The notes beneath the pieces were generated by a model. That model did not search any database, was not told where the DNA came from, and worked only from the letters and a program-made list of their open reading frames with translations. Of a stretch of DNA of 64,000 nt, positions 34,155-46,000 are shown piece by piece (position 1 is the stretch's first letter; each line of letters opens with the position of its first letter). A program made the translations under genes and the position numbers. The DNA is from Diorhabda sublineata (Eukaryota > Arthropoda > Insecta > Coleoptera > Chrysomelidae), in contig NC_079485.1 of NCBI RefSeq assembly GCF_026230105.1, positions 30,423,572 to 30,487,571 of the forward strand, read 5' to 3'.

Positions 34155-34590
34155 GATAGTTTATAATAGTTTTGTTCGCAGTGTATAGTCTAAATACCTC
34201 CTGAACGTTTCAGATACGCATGCTTTGTTCAAAATATGTTCCGAGCATGCGTCGCGAACGATTTATGAACGTTAATTTGACTTTATTATGCTCTGTGGCA
34301 TATCTAATTTTTCCGTGAGATTTACTTCCACAATATAACCTGTTGTTGAGTTTGCTTTAATTTATATATACCTAGTGATTTATAATCCAGACTTTGTTGC
34401 CACTTTTTTAAATTGAATCATAACAAGTGGTTAGAGGTTAGTTCGGGGTAAATATCACAAAAATGACAAGTAGGTCCGAGAGTACCTTGTACGTATTCAG
34501 AACACATTTGGAATTAGAAATGTGTACTCTACGAACTCATTTCAATTCTGAACATGTTGCACCGCGAACAAAACTAATGTTTAAGTCTTA
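34155..34590. mobile_element. Possible small MITE
   Basis: TAGTTTTGTTCGCAGTG (about 34,168) and CACCGCGAACAAAACTA (about 34,560) are inverted copies with one mismatch, about 390 bp apart. Around 34,215-34,262 an internal hairpin with two GCATGC motifs (ACGCATGCTTTGTTC / GAGCATGCGTCGCGAACG) is visible. No target duplication identified. Confidence 0.35.
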
Positions 34591-35660
34591 GCTAAACTTA
34601 ACCAGCAATAGAATTAGTCCCAAGGTTATGTTAAGAGATTTTTTAGATTATGATTTGTTTTGTAATTTCCTCATTTTGAAAAAAAGTGAGTGGATGATGA
34701 GTTATGACTACAAATTTCAGAGCAAATGAAGATGAAATAATTTGAATATTTTTCATTAATTTATCGATAGGAAATTTGGAGATTTCTTGAGAATAAACTT
34801 AATCTAATAAGAATCATTAAGGTATAAAGAAAACGATCAGTTTTGAGGTTTATCTTGAAATTTTTTTATCTTTCTTTTTATCATCAATTTTTGTATTAAA
34901 TCTGTTACAGTATACATATTTGCATTTTCGTTATTAATATTCCATTTATCAATCTGATATCATTAATTTTGGGTTTTCCATTTAATTTCCTACGATTAAG
35001 CCACAGACAGAGTTTGAACAAATACCTTTGATAGTTATAAACGTATTATATTATCATTAAAGATTTTACAGTCTGTTAACTAATCGTAAGAATAAATTAG
35101 ATATTTTTTAAAATACGTTGTTGACCTCAACAAAATCATTGTTTCTAAAGAATAGTTTAAAGTCCATGTTAAGAAATTCCGTTTATGTTTGTACTTTGTA
35201 CTGACTACGTTTAATTTAAAACTCAAATTATAGGTACTTTATCTAGAAAATATTCCAACTGTTATTTTTATTATTAGATCACTAGTTTAATTATTCCAAC
35301 AATCATTGGCGTACGTAAGACAAAGCAAGGGGCGATATTCCTCTCATCATTTCAAATAGAATCGATTTTTTTGGAATTGTATGCAAAGTGAACAATTGAC
35401 AAATAATAAAAGTTAATTAATATGGATAAAAAATTATATTAATAGTCTCCAATTAATGTTCTTATTAAAAATTTTTTAAACATTATTCTATTTTCAATAT
35501 TATCGGCAAGTCCATACATGGCAATTCAATTACAGGTTCTCCAGCCAAATGGCCAACGATAGGGAATAATGCAGCCGCAGCTGTACCCGCCCGCCCCCTT
35601 TTAAATTTAAAATAAACAATAAAAACACACAAAAATCCTTCTTATCCTACCAAACATTAA
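34591..35660. other. Non-coding sequence with one GC-rich patch
   Basis: Mostly AT-rich. At 35,566-35,600 GCAGCCGCAGCTGTACCCGC and CCCGCCCCC form an isolated GC-rich stretch with an E-box (CAGCTG); no gene is visible beside it. Confidence 0.4.
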
Positions 35661-35670
35661 CCAACGAATC

Positions 35671-35689
35671 TCTCTCTCTCTCTCTCTTT
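35671..35689. repeat. (CT)n microsatellite
   Basis: TCTCTCTCTCTCTCTCTC, pure dinucleotide run. Confidence 0.9.
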
Positions 35690-35839
35690 CGAGATAAATG
35701 GAAATCTGAGGGTGAGATATCGAGCGAGTAGGGTGGATAAGATTTTATTTATCTCCTTCTTCAATTCAAGATTCGTTTTGTAGAGTGCAGCTTCTTTTAT
35801 TAACAATATAATTCTTAACAACGATCTGTATTAACAATT

Positions 35840-36445
35840 TGTCCAGGTTTAAGTACTTCAAAAAGAACTCCTCCATACACACAGAAACGTTTTGTGATGT
35901 TTAAACCCGGCTTCGCAGTTCTTCGTGGCGATTAATTTTGAGAGAGCTACTGATTTGGGATAGAGCGATCAAAAATGGTTTTGTATAATGCCAGACATAT
36001 TCTGGAGGATACAAATACGTCTAGTTCCTATTTTCACAATTTGCGGCATAATTTTTTAAATGAGTAAGGGTGTTTGATAATACTTCGATTGTCCGAGATG
36101 GTTTTACTTCCACTTCTGCCTTTATTATGTCGCCGACTGATGTTGTTGATCTTCTTGATAGACAAGAATCAAAGAGATCAAAATTGCCTCAGATCTTTGG
36201 CATTTACGAACTTGATTAAAAATTGCAAAGCTTCAAAAACCTCAAATCTTGTTCCTCTTAATGCAGATTTGACCTTAGAGAAGAGGTAGAAGTTGCACAG
36301 TGTAAAATCCGGCGTGTAAGGTGGGTGGTCTGAAAAGTTGTACTAGGGTAGAATCTTCTTAACGGATGGTGAGGAATGAGTCGCAGTTTTCATATAAAAT
36401 TTCCTACACACATACGAAGATGGTCTCAGAAGTACCTGGCCTGAC
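35840..36445 (-). mobile_element. mariner transposase, C-terminal fragment with one end
   Basis: Minus strand. HPPYTPDFTLCNFYLFSKVK then SALRGTRFEVFEA (about 36,190-36,330) is the 'PPYSPDLAP.D..LF..LK..L.G..F' block that carries the third mariner catalytic residue; here the usual 'D' after 'C/SD' is replaced by 'CN'. Downstream order is disturbed. TACGAAGATGGTCTCAGAAG near 36,412 looks like a mariner terminal repeat. Inactive. Confidence 0.72.
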
Positions 36446-36649
36446 CTAGAGGTGGCGGTAGTTGCTTGAAAACTACCACTGTATTAGAAAGTACACAATC
36501 TATACAGCTCAAGTGTCAGGTTTGGAGACGCCATTGTTGTTTAGTGTTTGTTTCGCAGCCAGAAATAATAAACGTTTTCAGTGAATGGAAACAATTGGTC
36601 ATATAAACATTCATTGCCATACACTTGTTTCGATAAATTCGTTGCTCTG

Positions 36650-38137
36650 GTTTTACATCGATCATTTTTACCGTAAAACAAAAATACTGCCCCTATACAA
36701 ACGAAGGCCACGGCTACACTGGTTTGTCTACAAATACGGTAGACATATGATTTGAACAAGTAGGCTTCAGGCTTAACAGTTGACAGTCGCTAACCTTTGG
36801 TGCATGCGTAGTTTTTCTGTACCATCACTAGTATCGTTACTTAATAGCCACACCTCGTATATCGAAAACGAGAATTATCTGATATCGAAATCATTAATCT
36901 AAAAACATTTTTTTGAAGGTTCTATTATGAGGGCTCCTTTTTTGTGGAGGCTGTAGCCCCGGATGCCCCACCCTAAATCCGGCCCAAGTAAAATCCTATG
37001 TATTTATTGATGTTATTTATTAGGAAAATTGAATTGGGTCAGTTTTCTATAATTCATATTTCATTGTAAGTATGCAACAGTTTACCATTAATGTTTACTG
37101 ACCTATTACTGAATATTCAAAAAATTCTTTCGATATTAGAACAATGGTCAATTGTCCACTATAGGTGAACAACAATGAAATAGTTTCCGCTATATAATTT
37201 ATTAATTCGAGTATTAATATTTACAAGTTAAAAGTTATGTTATGACGCATTTACTTGAATAATATTAGCAATTTAATTGCCTAAAATCTTCTACGTTTTG
37301 ATTTATTTTATTGTTTACCGCAAAATAAATATATCTTATTATGTCCATTTCTGCCTATAAGACTTAAGTAACATTCGTATTCATTCTATATTCATAGTTT
37401 TCCGCTAGATGACGCAAACTATGACCTATAAAATATAATTGTGGTTATAAAGAACTACTTATAAACATATACAGGTAAATAAAAAATAGAAGTTTGACCC
37501 AGTTGTTTAAAGAGGAGAAGGCACTTTCCACTAAATATGCCCTCAAATTATTGCGATAAGCGGGAAAAGATGATATCGATTCGATTTCAATTGGCAAGTG
37601 ATTGTGCATTTTTTGCATTGTAAAATATTGAGCCCTTAACTTAATCTGAACGTGGAGTGGCTTAGTAAAGGTCGTGCCCGCCTTGCAACGATCTTTCTGA
37701 AATTGTACATTAATGATAAACTGTTGCATACTTTCAATGAAATATGAATTATAGAAAACTGACCCAATTCAATTTTCTTAATAAATAACATCAATACAAA
37801 GGATTTTACTTGTGCCGGATTTAGAGGAGGGCATCCGGGGTTACAGCCTCCACAAAAAAGGATCCCTCATAATAGAACCTTAAAAAAAATTTTTTTAGAT
37901 TAATGATTTCGATATCAGATAATTCTCGTTTTCGAAGTACGAGGTGTGGCTATGAAGTAACGAGACTAGCGTTGCTACAGAAAAACTACACCAATGGTTA
38001 GCGACAGTCAACTGTTAAGCCTGAAGCCTACTCCTTCGAATGTGATGTCAGTAGACAAACCAGTGTAGCCGTGCCCTTCGTTTGTATATGGGCAGTATTT
38101 TTGTATCACGGTAAAAATGATCGATGTAAAAATAGAG
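36650..38137. repeat. 1.5-kb inverted duplication of a LINE-mariner junction
   Basis: Left arm 36,650-37,098 and right arm 37,705-38,137 are inverted copies with scattered mismatches and small indels. Each arm contains, from outside in, the first part of a mariner (minus/plus KMIDVK.EQRI start and terminal repeat TACGAGGTGTGGCTAT at 36,860 and 37,939) and about 200 bp of other sequence ending in LINE-derived sequence. The mariner ends point outward in both arms. The central spacer is a LINE C-terminus. Confidence 0.85.
37445..37735 (-). mobile_element. LINE C-terminal fragment in the centre of the inverted duplication
   Basis: 94-codon minus-strand frame. QYFTMQKMHNHLPIEIESIS then FPAYRNNLRAYLVESAFSSL match the end of jockey/CR1-type LINE proteins ('.F..LP.EI......FK..L..YL...AFYS'). 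Extra cluster of hydrophobic residues at the end before the stop. The part near 37,705-37,735 is also present, inverted, in the left arm. Confidence 0.65.
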
Positions 38138-39005
38138 CAACGGATAGTGTCGCGTTCACGTGTCCAGAAGAAGAGAACTGTTAGATATTTACTCGGGCTT
38201 AACAGCAGGGCTCACTACAGGGACGTCTTTCCAACTCATCCTCATCTTCAGTACAGTGCCTAGTCATTAAAAAACGATTTCACTGTCGATTTCTATCGAC
38301 TATAGAATATCTGATGATACGGCGACACAGGGTTTTAGCCTGTCCAAACCTTTTCCTATGGTTTTGTACAATTTATGGTTATAAAAGACCTTATTACCTC
38401 GGGTAAAATCATGATAATTTTAGGAAGTATTTGGATTATTCTGTATAAATATTTATAATGATCTTACTAAGTTTTTTATTAGGAATTAGGTCTTATCGTG
38501 CATAAAAATATACTATAACAAAATAGCTGCGTTCATTTCGGTAGACCTATGATCATCATTTGGTAGTTATAAGCTGAAATGTTGATAAGTAAAAATATCT
38601 CGGGGGATGTTTTATTTCCAAATACTACTGTGTACGTATTTCCTTCGCGTTAAAATCAATCCTATTTATAATGGATTATTGAAAATAAAATTTAGTTATA
38701 TATTTATTGCAGTAATCACCATTATAATAATTGTTTAATGAAGCAATATAAATTGAAAAATAAATTGAAGTTTTATAACATTAAACACTTTTCTACGAAT
38801 GGTTTAAAAAGTAAATACGTAGTTACATTTATGGAGGGTCGAGTTGAAAAAAAAACTTGCTAAAAGTGTCCGTACTATAGCGAAACTTTAATATGGTGCT
38901 ACTGATAAGATATCTATATACTCAACGCACTACTTGTTTTTTACCTCATCCATCTAGGGCGCCCTCTAGGGGCGCAATCTCGTTATTTAATAGCCAGACC
39001 TCGTA
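37938..39005 (+). mobile_element. mariner element with both ends, carrying a nested transposon fragment
   Basis: Starts TACGAGGTGTGGCTATGAAG (37,938) and ends with the inverse of TACGAGGTCTGGCTATTAAA (39,005): about 25-bp terminal repeats. KMIDVKIEQRIVSRSRVQKK (about 38,105-38,165) is the transposase start, after which the frame is lost. A fragment of the 17.5-20.5 kb DNA transposon family (38,290-38,520) sits inside. CATCTAGGGCGCCCTCTAGG near the end is a short palindrome. Length about 1.07 kb, non-autonomous. Confidence 0.75.
38290..38520. mobile_element. Right-end fragment of the 17.5-20.5 kb DNA transposon family, nested in mariner
   Basis: CCTGTCCAAACCTTTTCC, TGGTTATAAAAGACC and the terminal AAAAATATACTATAAC align with 20,340-20,520 and 28,385-28,609. 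It lies wholly inside the mariner at 37,938-39,005. Confidence 0.75.
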
Positions 39006-39267
39006 GTTTATAATGTTATTTCAAAAAAAAACAATAGATAACAGTTTTTAATTAAACAAAATTCGACAATATCTTCAAGTGGCCCTTGGAGGAATTTCCG
39101 TTTAATTTTTGATAATTCCTTGATTCAAGGTTATATAAATTGCTGGCGGTGATAATATAACTTATGTTATCAGTGGGGTTTTTATCGTGTATAAATAATT
39201 ATTAAATATTCTAGAATAAATTTGATATGACTTAAACTTCGGTTTAGCAACAAAAATTTTTTTTGGG

Positions 39268-39780
39268 ACCATGTATATATTTCGATAGGGGACGACTCTC
39301 AAGTCGAACGGTATGAGAGTTTTTTTTTAGGAAACCACCCCTGGAAAAACTATAGCCAATTACAAGTTTCATTATAACCCTATGGGAAGTTCACACTCAA
39401 CGTATTGAGGCTCAGTGGCGACCAGCAAAAAGCTTCTTCCAAGGACGTTATGTCCCTGAAGAGCCTTGCTAACCACCTTTGTGAGTACGCGCGACCTTTT
39501 CGAGGCCTTGCTTTTTGCCATCCGCTGCAAATATATTTATTATTTTATTTAATTGTTAGGTTAGGTTAATTCGGATTAGGCTTTGTTAAGTTGGGTTACG
39601 TTATCGTTGTGGGGCGCATGTGCAGAGAAGCTGTTGTAACGTCATCTATGGATTTTACTGTGTATTAAAATTTCCCATAGGGTTTTAATGATACATATAA
39701 TTGCTTATCAAGTGGTCGTTTCCTAATAAAACTTTTGAGCCGTTCGGCTCACGAGACGGACCTCCATAGAAATATATAGG
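39268..39780. mobile_element. 513-bp foldback element with about 130-bp inverted repeats
   Basis: CATGTATATATTTCGATAGG...TCGAACGGTATGAGAG...AACCCTATGGGAA (39,270-39,392) recurs inverted at 39,690-39,780 (TTCCCATAGGGTTTTAATGA...GCCGTTCGGCTC...CTCCATAGAAATATATAGG). Arms are imperfect. The loop contains two TTAGG units at 39,557. No coding capacity. Confidence 0.75.
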
Positions 39781-40269
39781 AATACTTGTATTTTTAATCC
39801 GAAGTTTTATCCTGAAACTTTATCATAAGAAGAAAAATTACTTTTTCCAATTTTTATTTTGCAGTTAAAAATTTCAAAATAACTACTTGTGAACCTACCT
39901 TATATAATAATTTCGATCATTATACAGATGCATGTAATATATAATTTAATATACTTACATGACAAATGATAAAATCATCTCACAGTTGCATGGTAACCCC
40001 TTTTTTCATTTGATATACTTACTTATAAAGATAAAATAATTAATTATGATACTTTGTACCAAACAATGTTTACAAAGTAACTTGTATAAATTATTGTGTG
40101 ATTAATTTGAGTGTTTTGGCTTAAGTAATAATTGATTCATTCACTTGTCTGGGTGATAGTTATCATTAGAACCTTTACTCGGTTAATTTCCTATTATAAA
40201 TGGATCAAATTGCAGCATAAATTGTTTATTTTCAACAACGAAAAATTATTTTTAGACATATTGTTACTT
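39781..40269. other. Non-coding spacer
   Basis: Nothing recognised. Confidence 0.4.
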
Positions 40270-41580
40270 GCATTATTAAATGATGGTGGGGAAGAACTAA
40301 GCGCAAATGAAAATAAATTAGAGGAAGAAATTTGGAAGAGGAAGATCTAGCCACAACGGCACCAACAAACTTAAAACGTGTGAAGAATAATAATAATGCA
40401 GGAAGCATCGATATTCCAATAGGAATTTTCAAAATATGGGGACGAACAAACTGATTATGTCTCCTGTTGACACAACTACGGCTAGAAGAAAAATTCTCGA
40501 AAATTGGAACAAGGAATTGTCCATACGAATCCACAAAAATGTCCCAAGGAATAATGTTATAACTACCGCGGAATAGCACTGTTAGATACAAAGTTCTAAC
40601 AAAAATTCTTGAAAATAGATTAGACAAATACCACAAAGAAAATTTTAGATAGTACCAAGGGGGTGATCAATGTTCTTCGAATGTGACCGTGAAAAATTGG
40701 ACTGCAAGCTTCAAAAAACGTAAATTTTCCATTGAAGATGATGACCCATCGGGAGGCCAGTTTCTGTGTCAGTCCCCGAAAATATCGATGCAGTTCATGA
40801 CATGATTTTATCGACCGTCGAATTGGGCTAAAACGGATCTGATCTGATGCACTGAATATTTCATACGAACGTGTTCATCATATAGGTCACGTCAATTTGG
40901 ACATGAGAAAAATTGCTGCAAAATGGATCCCCAAATGTCTGATTGTTGACCAAAAGCATGCAAGAATAGAAGCATCGCGTTCGATCTGTGCTCGATTTGA
41001 AAACGATGTAGACTTCTTAAACCGAATTGTTGGTATGGATGAGACTTGGGTACATTTCTACGATCCAGAAACAAAGCAACAATCGATGGAATGACGACAC
41101 TCTGGTTTTCCAAAACCTAAGTTTCGTGTCCAAAAATCTGCTGGAAAAGTTCTTGCTTGAGTTCTTCGGGATTGCCACGGAGTAATCATGATTGATTTTT
41201 TGGATAAGGCTAGAACAATAACTGGAGATTACTATTCGACATTACTGACCAGTCTACGGGAAAAAATTAAAGCTATCCGAAAGTGTTTTGTTTTTGCAGG
41301 ACAATGCTCCTGCACACAAATCTCATGTTGCAAAAAATTCGTGATTTAGAGTTTGAATTACTAGAACACCCCCTTTATTGCATATACTATTAATTGATAA
41401 CAAACGAGCCTATGACATAATCAAGAAATAAAAAATGTATGAAGGGATAGAAAAGTTGAATCTACCAAATAAATTGAGGAGCCTAATGGATGGTAATTTT
41501 GAATGGCAGTACTTCCAACGAATTCAAGATAGGGAAAGGTATATTCTAACCGGACCTTGTCAACTAAGGAAGAAACATCT
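40270..41580 (+). mobile_element. LINE reverse transcriptase fragment split by a mariner insertion
   Basis: Left part, 40,270-40,650: NYRGIALLDTK and TKILENRLDKYHKENFR (two frames), the RT start. Right part, about 41,385-41,580: LIDNKRAYDIIK then MYEGIEKLNLPNKLRSLM, the RT motif with the first catalytic aspartate (here Asn replaces Phe in the usual 'IDFK.AYD'). Between them sits the mariner at 40,650-41,385. The two halves are in the right order, so the mariner inserted into this LINE. Decayed. Confidence 0.78.
40650..41385 (+). mobile_element. mariner transposase, nearly full N-terminal and central part, 3'-truncated
   Basis: Plus strand. NVTVKNWTASFKKRKFSIED (about 40,685-40,745) is the second helix-turn-helix. 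DMRKIAAKWIPKCLIVDQKH and ARIEASRSICARF follow in the open piece 40,897-41,094, then MDETWVHFYDPETKQQS with the first catalytic Asp, and FLQDNAPAHKSHV (about 41,294-41,335, frame-shifted) with the second. The element stops at LEFELLEHPLYC, just before the third catalytic block, so it is truncated as well as frame-shifted. One of the best-preserved transposases here. Confidence 0.9.
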
Positions 41581-41584
41581 AGGG

Positions 41585-42650
41585 TGTTTCGTTCCTTACA
41601 TAACGGAAACTTCTCTGTTAGGTCTAGCGTCTTCAGGTGGTTGTTGAGGCGACAGTGCCCCGATAGAACTCCTGTTAGTATTGGTAGATTGTTATTAGTT
41701 AGGTTAATACATTCAGCAGATCTTCTCTGGTTATAGTTTTCTAGAAGAATGTTTGACTGTCTCAGCCCCTATAGGTTATTCCAATAATTGGTTTAACCCC
41801 TATCTACCTTTTTTATTATTGCTTTTCCGATTGTTCACTAGCTGATGCTACAGAAGGGTTCAGGTCCTATTAAGGATATGTCTGCCCCTACTTTCGCGAG
41901 CCTGTCAGCTATTTTAACCTTCACTCCGGTGTGTCCCAAAATTCATTGCAGGGTAACTTTATTTTTGTTATTTAACTCGTTCAGGAATTCCTAAACTAGT
42001 TTGGATTTTATGATAATTCAGCTTAGAACTCTAAAGGCTGCTTGGATATTGGACAAGATGATAATTTCATATTTGTCATAATCTCTTTCCACATTGAATA
42101 CATTCTCCGATTACATATATTTCTGCTTAAAAATATATAGTATATTGCCCAAGCTTACTGAGTGTTTTTTTCTGGATCAGTACACTCCTAAAACAGTTCT
42201 GGCTGCTGTTTTAGAGCTATCCGTGTACCATTCTATGGTATTTCCGTTAATTTTTAGGTCAATTAATATCCTGGATTAAATCACCATTTGAGTAAAGTCT
42301 CAGCTGATGAGTCCTTCTCTAAACATTCCAATAATATCTAGAGAGATAGAAGATTTAAAATTACTTCTAGTGAAACCATTTGTATTGGTCAAAAATTTTT
42401 GCCAAACCCATAATCGGTGTCTTGCAAACCAAAAATTGTTTGTTTACTTTTGATCGATAGGGTGTACAGTCTTTGCAACTTCGAGAGATGGCTGCCCCAT
42501 AAATGACAATTGGTCTAATTAATATACTGTATACATCCATAGCAGGATCATAATTACAACCCCAATTCCATCCTACAAAGCTTCTGTACACCATCAGGAC
42601 TTTCGTAAGTTTACTGGTAATTTTCTCCTTATGTTTGTTCCACGGGAGAT
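41585..42650 (-). mobile_element. Non-LTR retrotransposon fragment (RNase H-bearing), copy 2
   Basis: Minus strand from 42,594: VGWNWGCNYDPAMDVYSILI then RPIVIYGAAI, the end of the RT. Near 41,860-41,930: GHTGVKVKIADRLAK and IGPEPFCSIS, the last RNase H block (here the Asn-Glu before Ala-Asp is disturbed). Then the Cys tail region to 41,590, homologous to 563-900 and 62,240-62,360. It abuts the interrupted LINE on the other strand. Confidence 0.82.
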
Positions 42651-43130
42651 TACTATCTAGAATATTTTCTATTGAATGACTTGTCCGTCGAAATTGATGA
42701 GGTTTAGCGAGGATTAACTTACATAACGGTTACAAAAATGATACAATGAACAATCACTGATAACCGTTTAATGCATTCAATGTCTTCAACGTGAAAACTA
42801 TTACTTTTGAAAAGTGGTTTAATGATATGGACAAATTAGAATCTATGGGAACTTTAGGTAATCATTCACTAACGATAATGTGTCACGAAACAAATTTTCT
42901 AATGGAAATTAACAGTTAGGAAGTACTGATTAGTCGAATATATTCCATAAAGGAAACTTATCATCTTTTTTTATTGTTTAAAAAATTTTGTTGATAATTA
43001 TTTAAAAAAACCTGAAAAATTTCTGTCACGGGTTAATGTACATTTTAGGAGGTGATTGCTCGTCAAAAATTAAAATAGTCTTTTTTATAATAAAATTTCC
43101 TCAGCCCAACCCTTTCCGAGATATCACCAT
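42651..43130. other. Non-coding spacer
   Basis: Nothing recognised. Confidence 0.4.
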
Positions 43131-44106
43131 TAAAAGGTGGTGACTAAAATTGAGTTTTTCTAAAGTTTTAGTAAAGCTAGAAACTAAAAGACTTACTACG
43201 GTTATTTATTCAATATTGCTGTACATTATACGAGGGTGAAATTAACTACACATTTTATTTCGGTAATTTTATAAAATCGCGGTCCCCTCGATTTATAAAA
43301 AAAATATGGGAATTAGAAAAAAACTTATATTGGTTAGGTTAGGTTAGGGGGGTGTGCTAAAAGGTTCAGAGATACCATTTGTTTAATGGTGAAAATTTTC
43401 AATTTTTCAAAGTTCAAACTTTTAATATTGTACACTTGATCACAATAAGTGACTTTAACAAAGTTTTTATTCATAAAACTTCAATGATTACTTAATAAAA
43501 AAGGTACAAACGATTATATGTGAGAAAAGTCAATTTTAAGAAAGATTGTTATTATTTTTAATTCTAAAAACATGATAAATCAACATTTTTGTATAAATTT
43601 TCTTTCTTATTTGTTCGTTTTTTTGTGTAGATTACGAAAAAAAAAATATAACAACTTCATTTGATCATTTAGAAAAAAGTTATCAACAATTATACGTGAA
43701 AGAGTGCATTTTCAAGAATATTTAAGCCCTCAAACCAATATAAGTTTTCGTTTTTTTTAATCCTCAATTTTTTTCGTGAAAGTATAAAATTACCTTTATA
43801 TCAAATCAAAAGTTTCATGAAATAAAGTTATGACTCAAGACCTTTGTTTTATTGAAAAATATTGTTTAATCTTAAATTTTTCCCCAGAAGCAATGGCTGC
43901 GCAGAAAAAAATACCATAATTTTTAATTTTTTTAATAAATTGAGTAGAAAACAGTAAATGTAATACGATTCACCCCCGTATAATATAATAGGAATATTGA
44001 AAAAATTCCCGAAGCTAATCCTTTACGAGTTCACGAAAATTACAGAATTTCAGGTTTTAGCTTCACTGAAATCTTGGGAAAAAATTAAATTTTAGTCACC
44101 ACCTTT
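43131..44106. mobile_element. 976-bp hairpin element (large imperfect palindrome)
   Basis: AAAAGGTGGTGACTAAAATT at the left is inverted as AATTTTAGTCACCACCTTTC at the right. Further in, ATTATACGAGGGTGAA pairs with TTCACCCCCGTATAAT, and AAAAACTTATATTGG (43,318) pairs with CCAATATAAGTTTTCG (43,735), so most of the unit folds on itself. A (TTAGG)3 run lies at about 43,333. No coding capacity; probably a large MITE or foldback element. Confidence 0.8.
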
Positions 44107-44720
44107 CCTGTCGCATGAATTTAGAAACACCCTGTAGTTGAAACAAATTATGACAGACCTATTCAACTGCGTGGCTGTGTATTATTGTCGTTAATTATAC
44201 TAATTGAAATTTCATCATTTCTGAGCTTAATTTGTTTTGATTATGCAATGATTTAATGAAATAATTTTTCATATAAAAAAAACGTCATTAAATGTAAAAA
44301 ACATTGTAGCCATTGAAAAATGTACTAAGAAGTATGAAAGTAAAAAATGCAGTGATTCAAGAAATATTAGCATTTCTATAGAAAGAAAAATGTTTATACA
44401 CATTAACGTATTTACGTAATTGCATAATTACCAAATAATTAAATAATTTATATTCGGAAATTTACTAATTTGTGAGTCAAATTGTATACAATTTTTCAAT
44501 AATTTCCATCGTAAATGTACACCTCAAAAAATTTCCACCAATTTAACATTAAAAATTTATCCACTATAAGAAAGAATTTGATAATATTTTGCACCAGATT
44601 TATAAGAAAAAAATGAGAAAACACAACGGAAAAGCAGAAAATTACACAACAATATACTTTTCTCTGCTCAGAGGAAAATAAAATTCTATGCCGCTTGATG
44701 AATTTAGCGTCATGCACGTA
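44107..44720. other. AT-rich non-coding spacer
   Basis: Nothing recognised. Confidence 0.4.
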
Positions 44721-44721
44721 T

Positions 44722-44835
44722 GTTATAGTCTACTTCCATAAATAAGAGAGAGTAATAAAATGATTAGGCATTCGTAATCCATATCACTCATTTCACTAGG
44801 CAGTTGGAATATTTTTTCAAGTTATTGCCCATGGA
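44722..44835. mobile_element. Left-end fragment of the 17.5-20.5 kb DNA transposon family
   Basis: GTTATAGTCTACTTCCATAA, GAGAGAGTAATAAAATGATT and GTAATCCAT align with 48,788-48,880. The homology stops at a LINE. Confidence 0.75.
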
Positions 44836-46000
44836 TTTTGGTGTTGGCCGAGTTTATTGGGGCTATTGCTGGCTATCGCAGGCAAAACCATAGATCGAGT
44901 TTACAGTTTTCTTCAGTATATTGTTGATGTACTGAAGAAAGAGAGTAGGTGATAAGTTACATCCCTGGGGAACACCAGCGTTGACCACAAACTTTCCTGA
45001 GGTGTGCTCATCGATAGCGACCTGGATGGATACATCTTTGATACGATCTTAATTCATTTAGAAGTTTGGCATGCGAGACTCTGTCAAAAGCCTTCGATAT
45101 TTCCAGCGCGATTGCTCTGGATTCCTCATATCTATAGTTCCAATCTATACGTTGGTGACATAGACCAGGAGATCCCCGGTCGATATATGTTTGAGAAAGT
45201 CGTATTGATAGGCGCTGATGATGTTAGCAGACTTTAGATATCTCAAGATTTGCTTATTAACGAGTTTATCCTTGGCAAAGACTGGTACTAAAGCAATCGG
45301 ACGGTAGTTGTTGAGAACAATTTTTTGTCCTTTTTTTTGGTATAGCTTGAACTCGATCAAGTTTCCAATCCACAGGGAAAGAGACTTGGTTGGTGGTATT
45401 CAATCGTGGCCAGTGACTTTATTGATGTATTGGAGAAAGAGACTAGGGAATAAGATGTATCTATCCCTAGGTAACACCAGCGTTGACGTCAACCTTTTCT
45501 GAGGTGTGTTCATCGATAGCGACTTGGATGTCGGCGTCGAAATTTTATTTCTGGCATCGATGAAACAACTATAGATAGCCTCGGTGGTTGTTTTAGCTGC
45601 GAATCAACACTTGAATTTGAAGCAAACATGTGACCCAATAAGTCCACCTCCTCTTTTGTGGTCACTGCGATTGACCCACCTTTTCCAGTCAATTGGGTAA
45701 TTTTTTACTTACAAAACCCTTGACTAATCGCTTTTGTCACAGATCAGAAAGACCTTGATCCATTAGAGCAATTGGGAAGTTTGTTTTTCATTTTCTTATT
45801 ATATCGTTCTTGCAAACATCTATAGTTTGTTGCAGGTATTTCTCGAGATAACGAAAGTTTGTACGATTTGAGCGCCATTCGCGATAAACGGCGTTTTTGT
45901 TGTTGACCACTCTAGTGTAATATTTATGAAAACATCGATTGTTGTCGACAAAACCCTTGAAGGAGTAAGGAATATAAACTCCATACGTGTTAAGATCACT
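44836..46000 (-). mobile_element. Jockey-type LINE, rearranged
   Basis: Minus strand. A patch at 45,700-46,000 (VNNKNAVYREW, then a KNDIIRK region) resembles the pre-RT part. 45,510-45,692 has TTKEEVDLLGHMFASNSSVD and PPRLSIVVSSMPEIKFRRR, the RT leader. 45,145-45,360 has LNNYRPIALVPVFAKDKLVN and SAYQYDFLKHISTGDLLVYV, RT motifs 1-2. 45,020-45,110 has ISKAFDRVSHAKLLNEL with the first catalytic Asp. A 'VNAGV' block occurs twice, at about 44,975 and 45,485, in similar sequence, so a segment of roughly 110 bp is present twice. No intact frame. Confidence 0.85.

Noticed and set aside
40232..40636. 134-codon minus-strand open frame
   Set aside because: It is antisense to a LINE reverse transcriptase that is recognisable on the plus strand.
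45510..45692. Independent small gene
   Set aside because: The frame matches the leader region of a jockey-type RT that continues in neighbouring frames.
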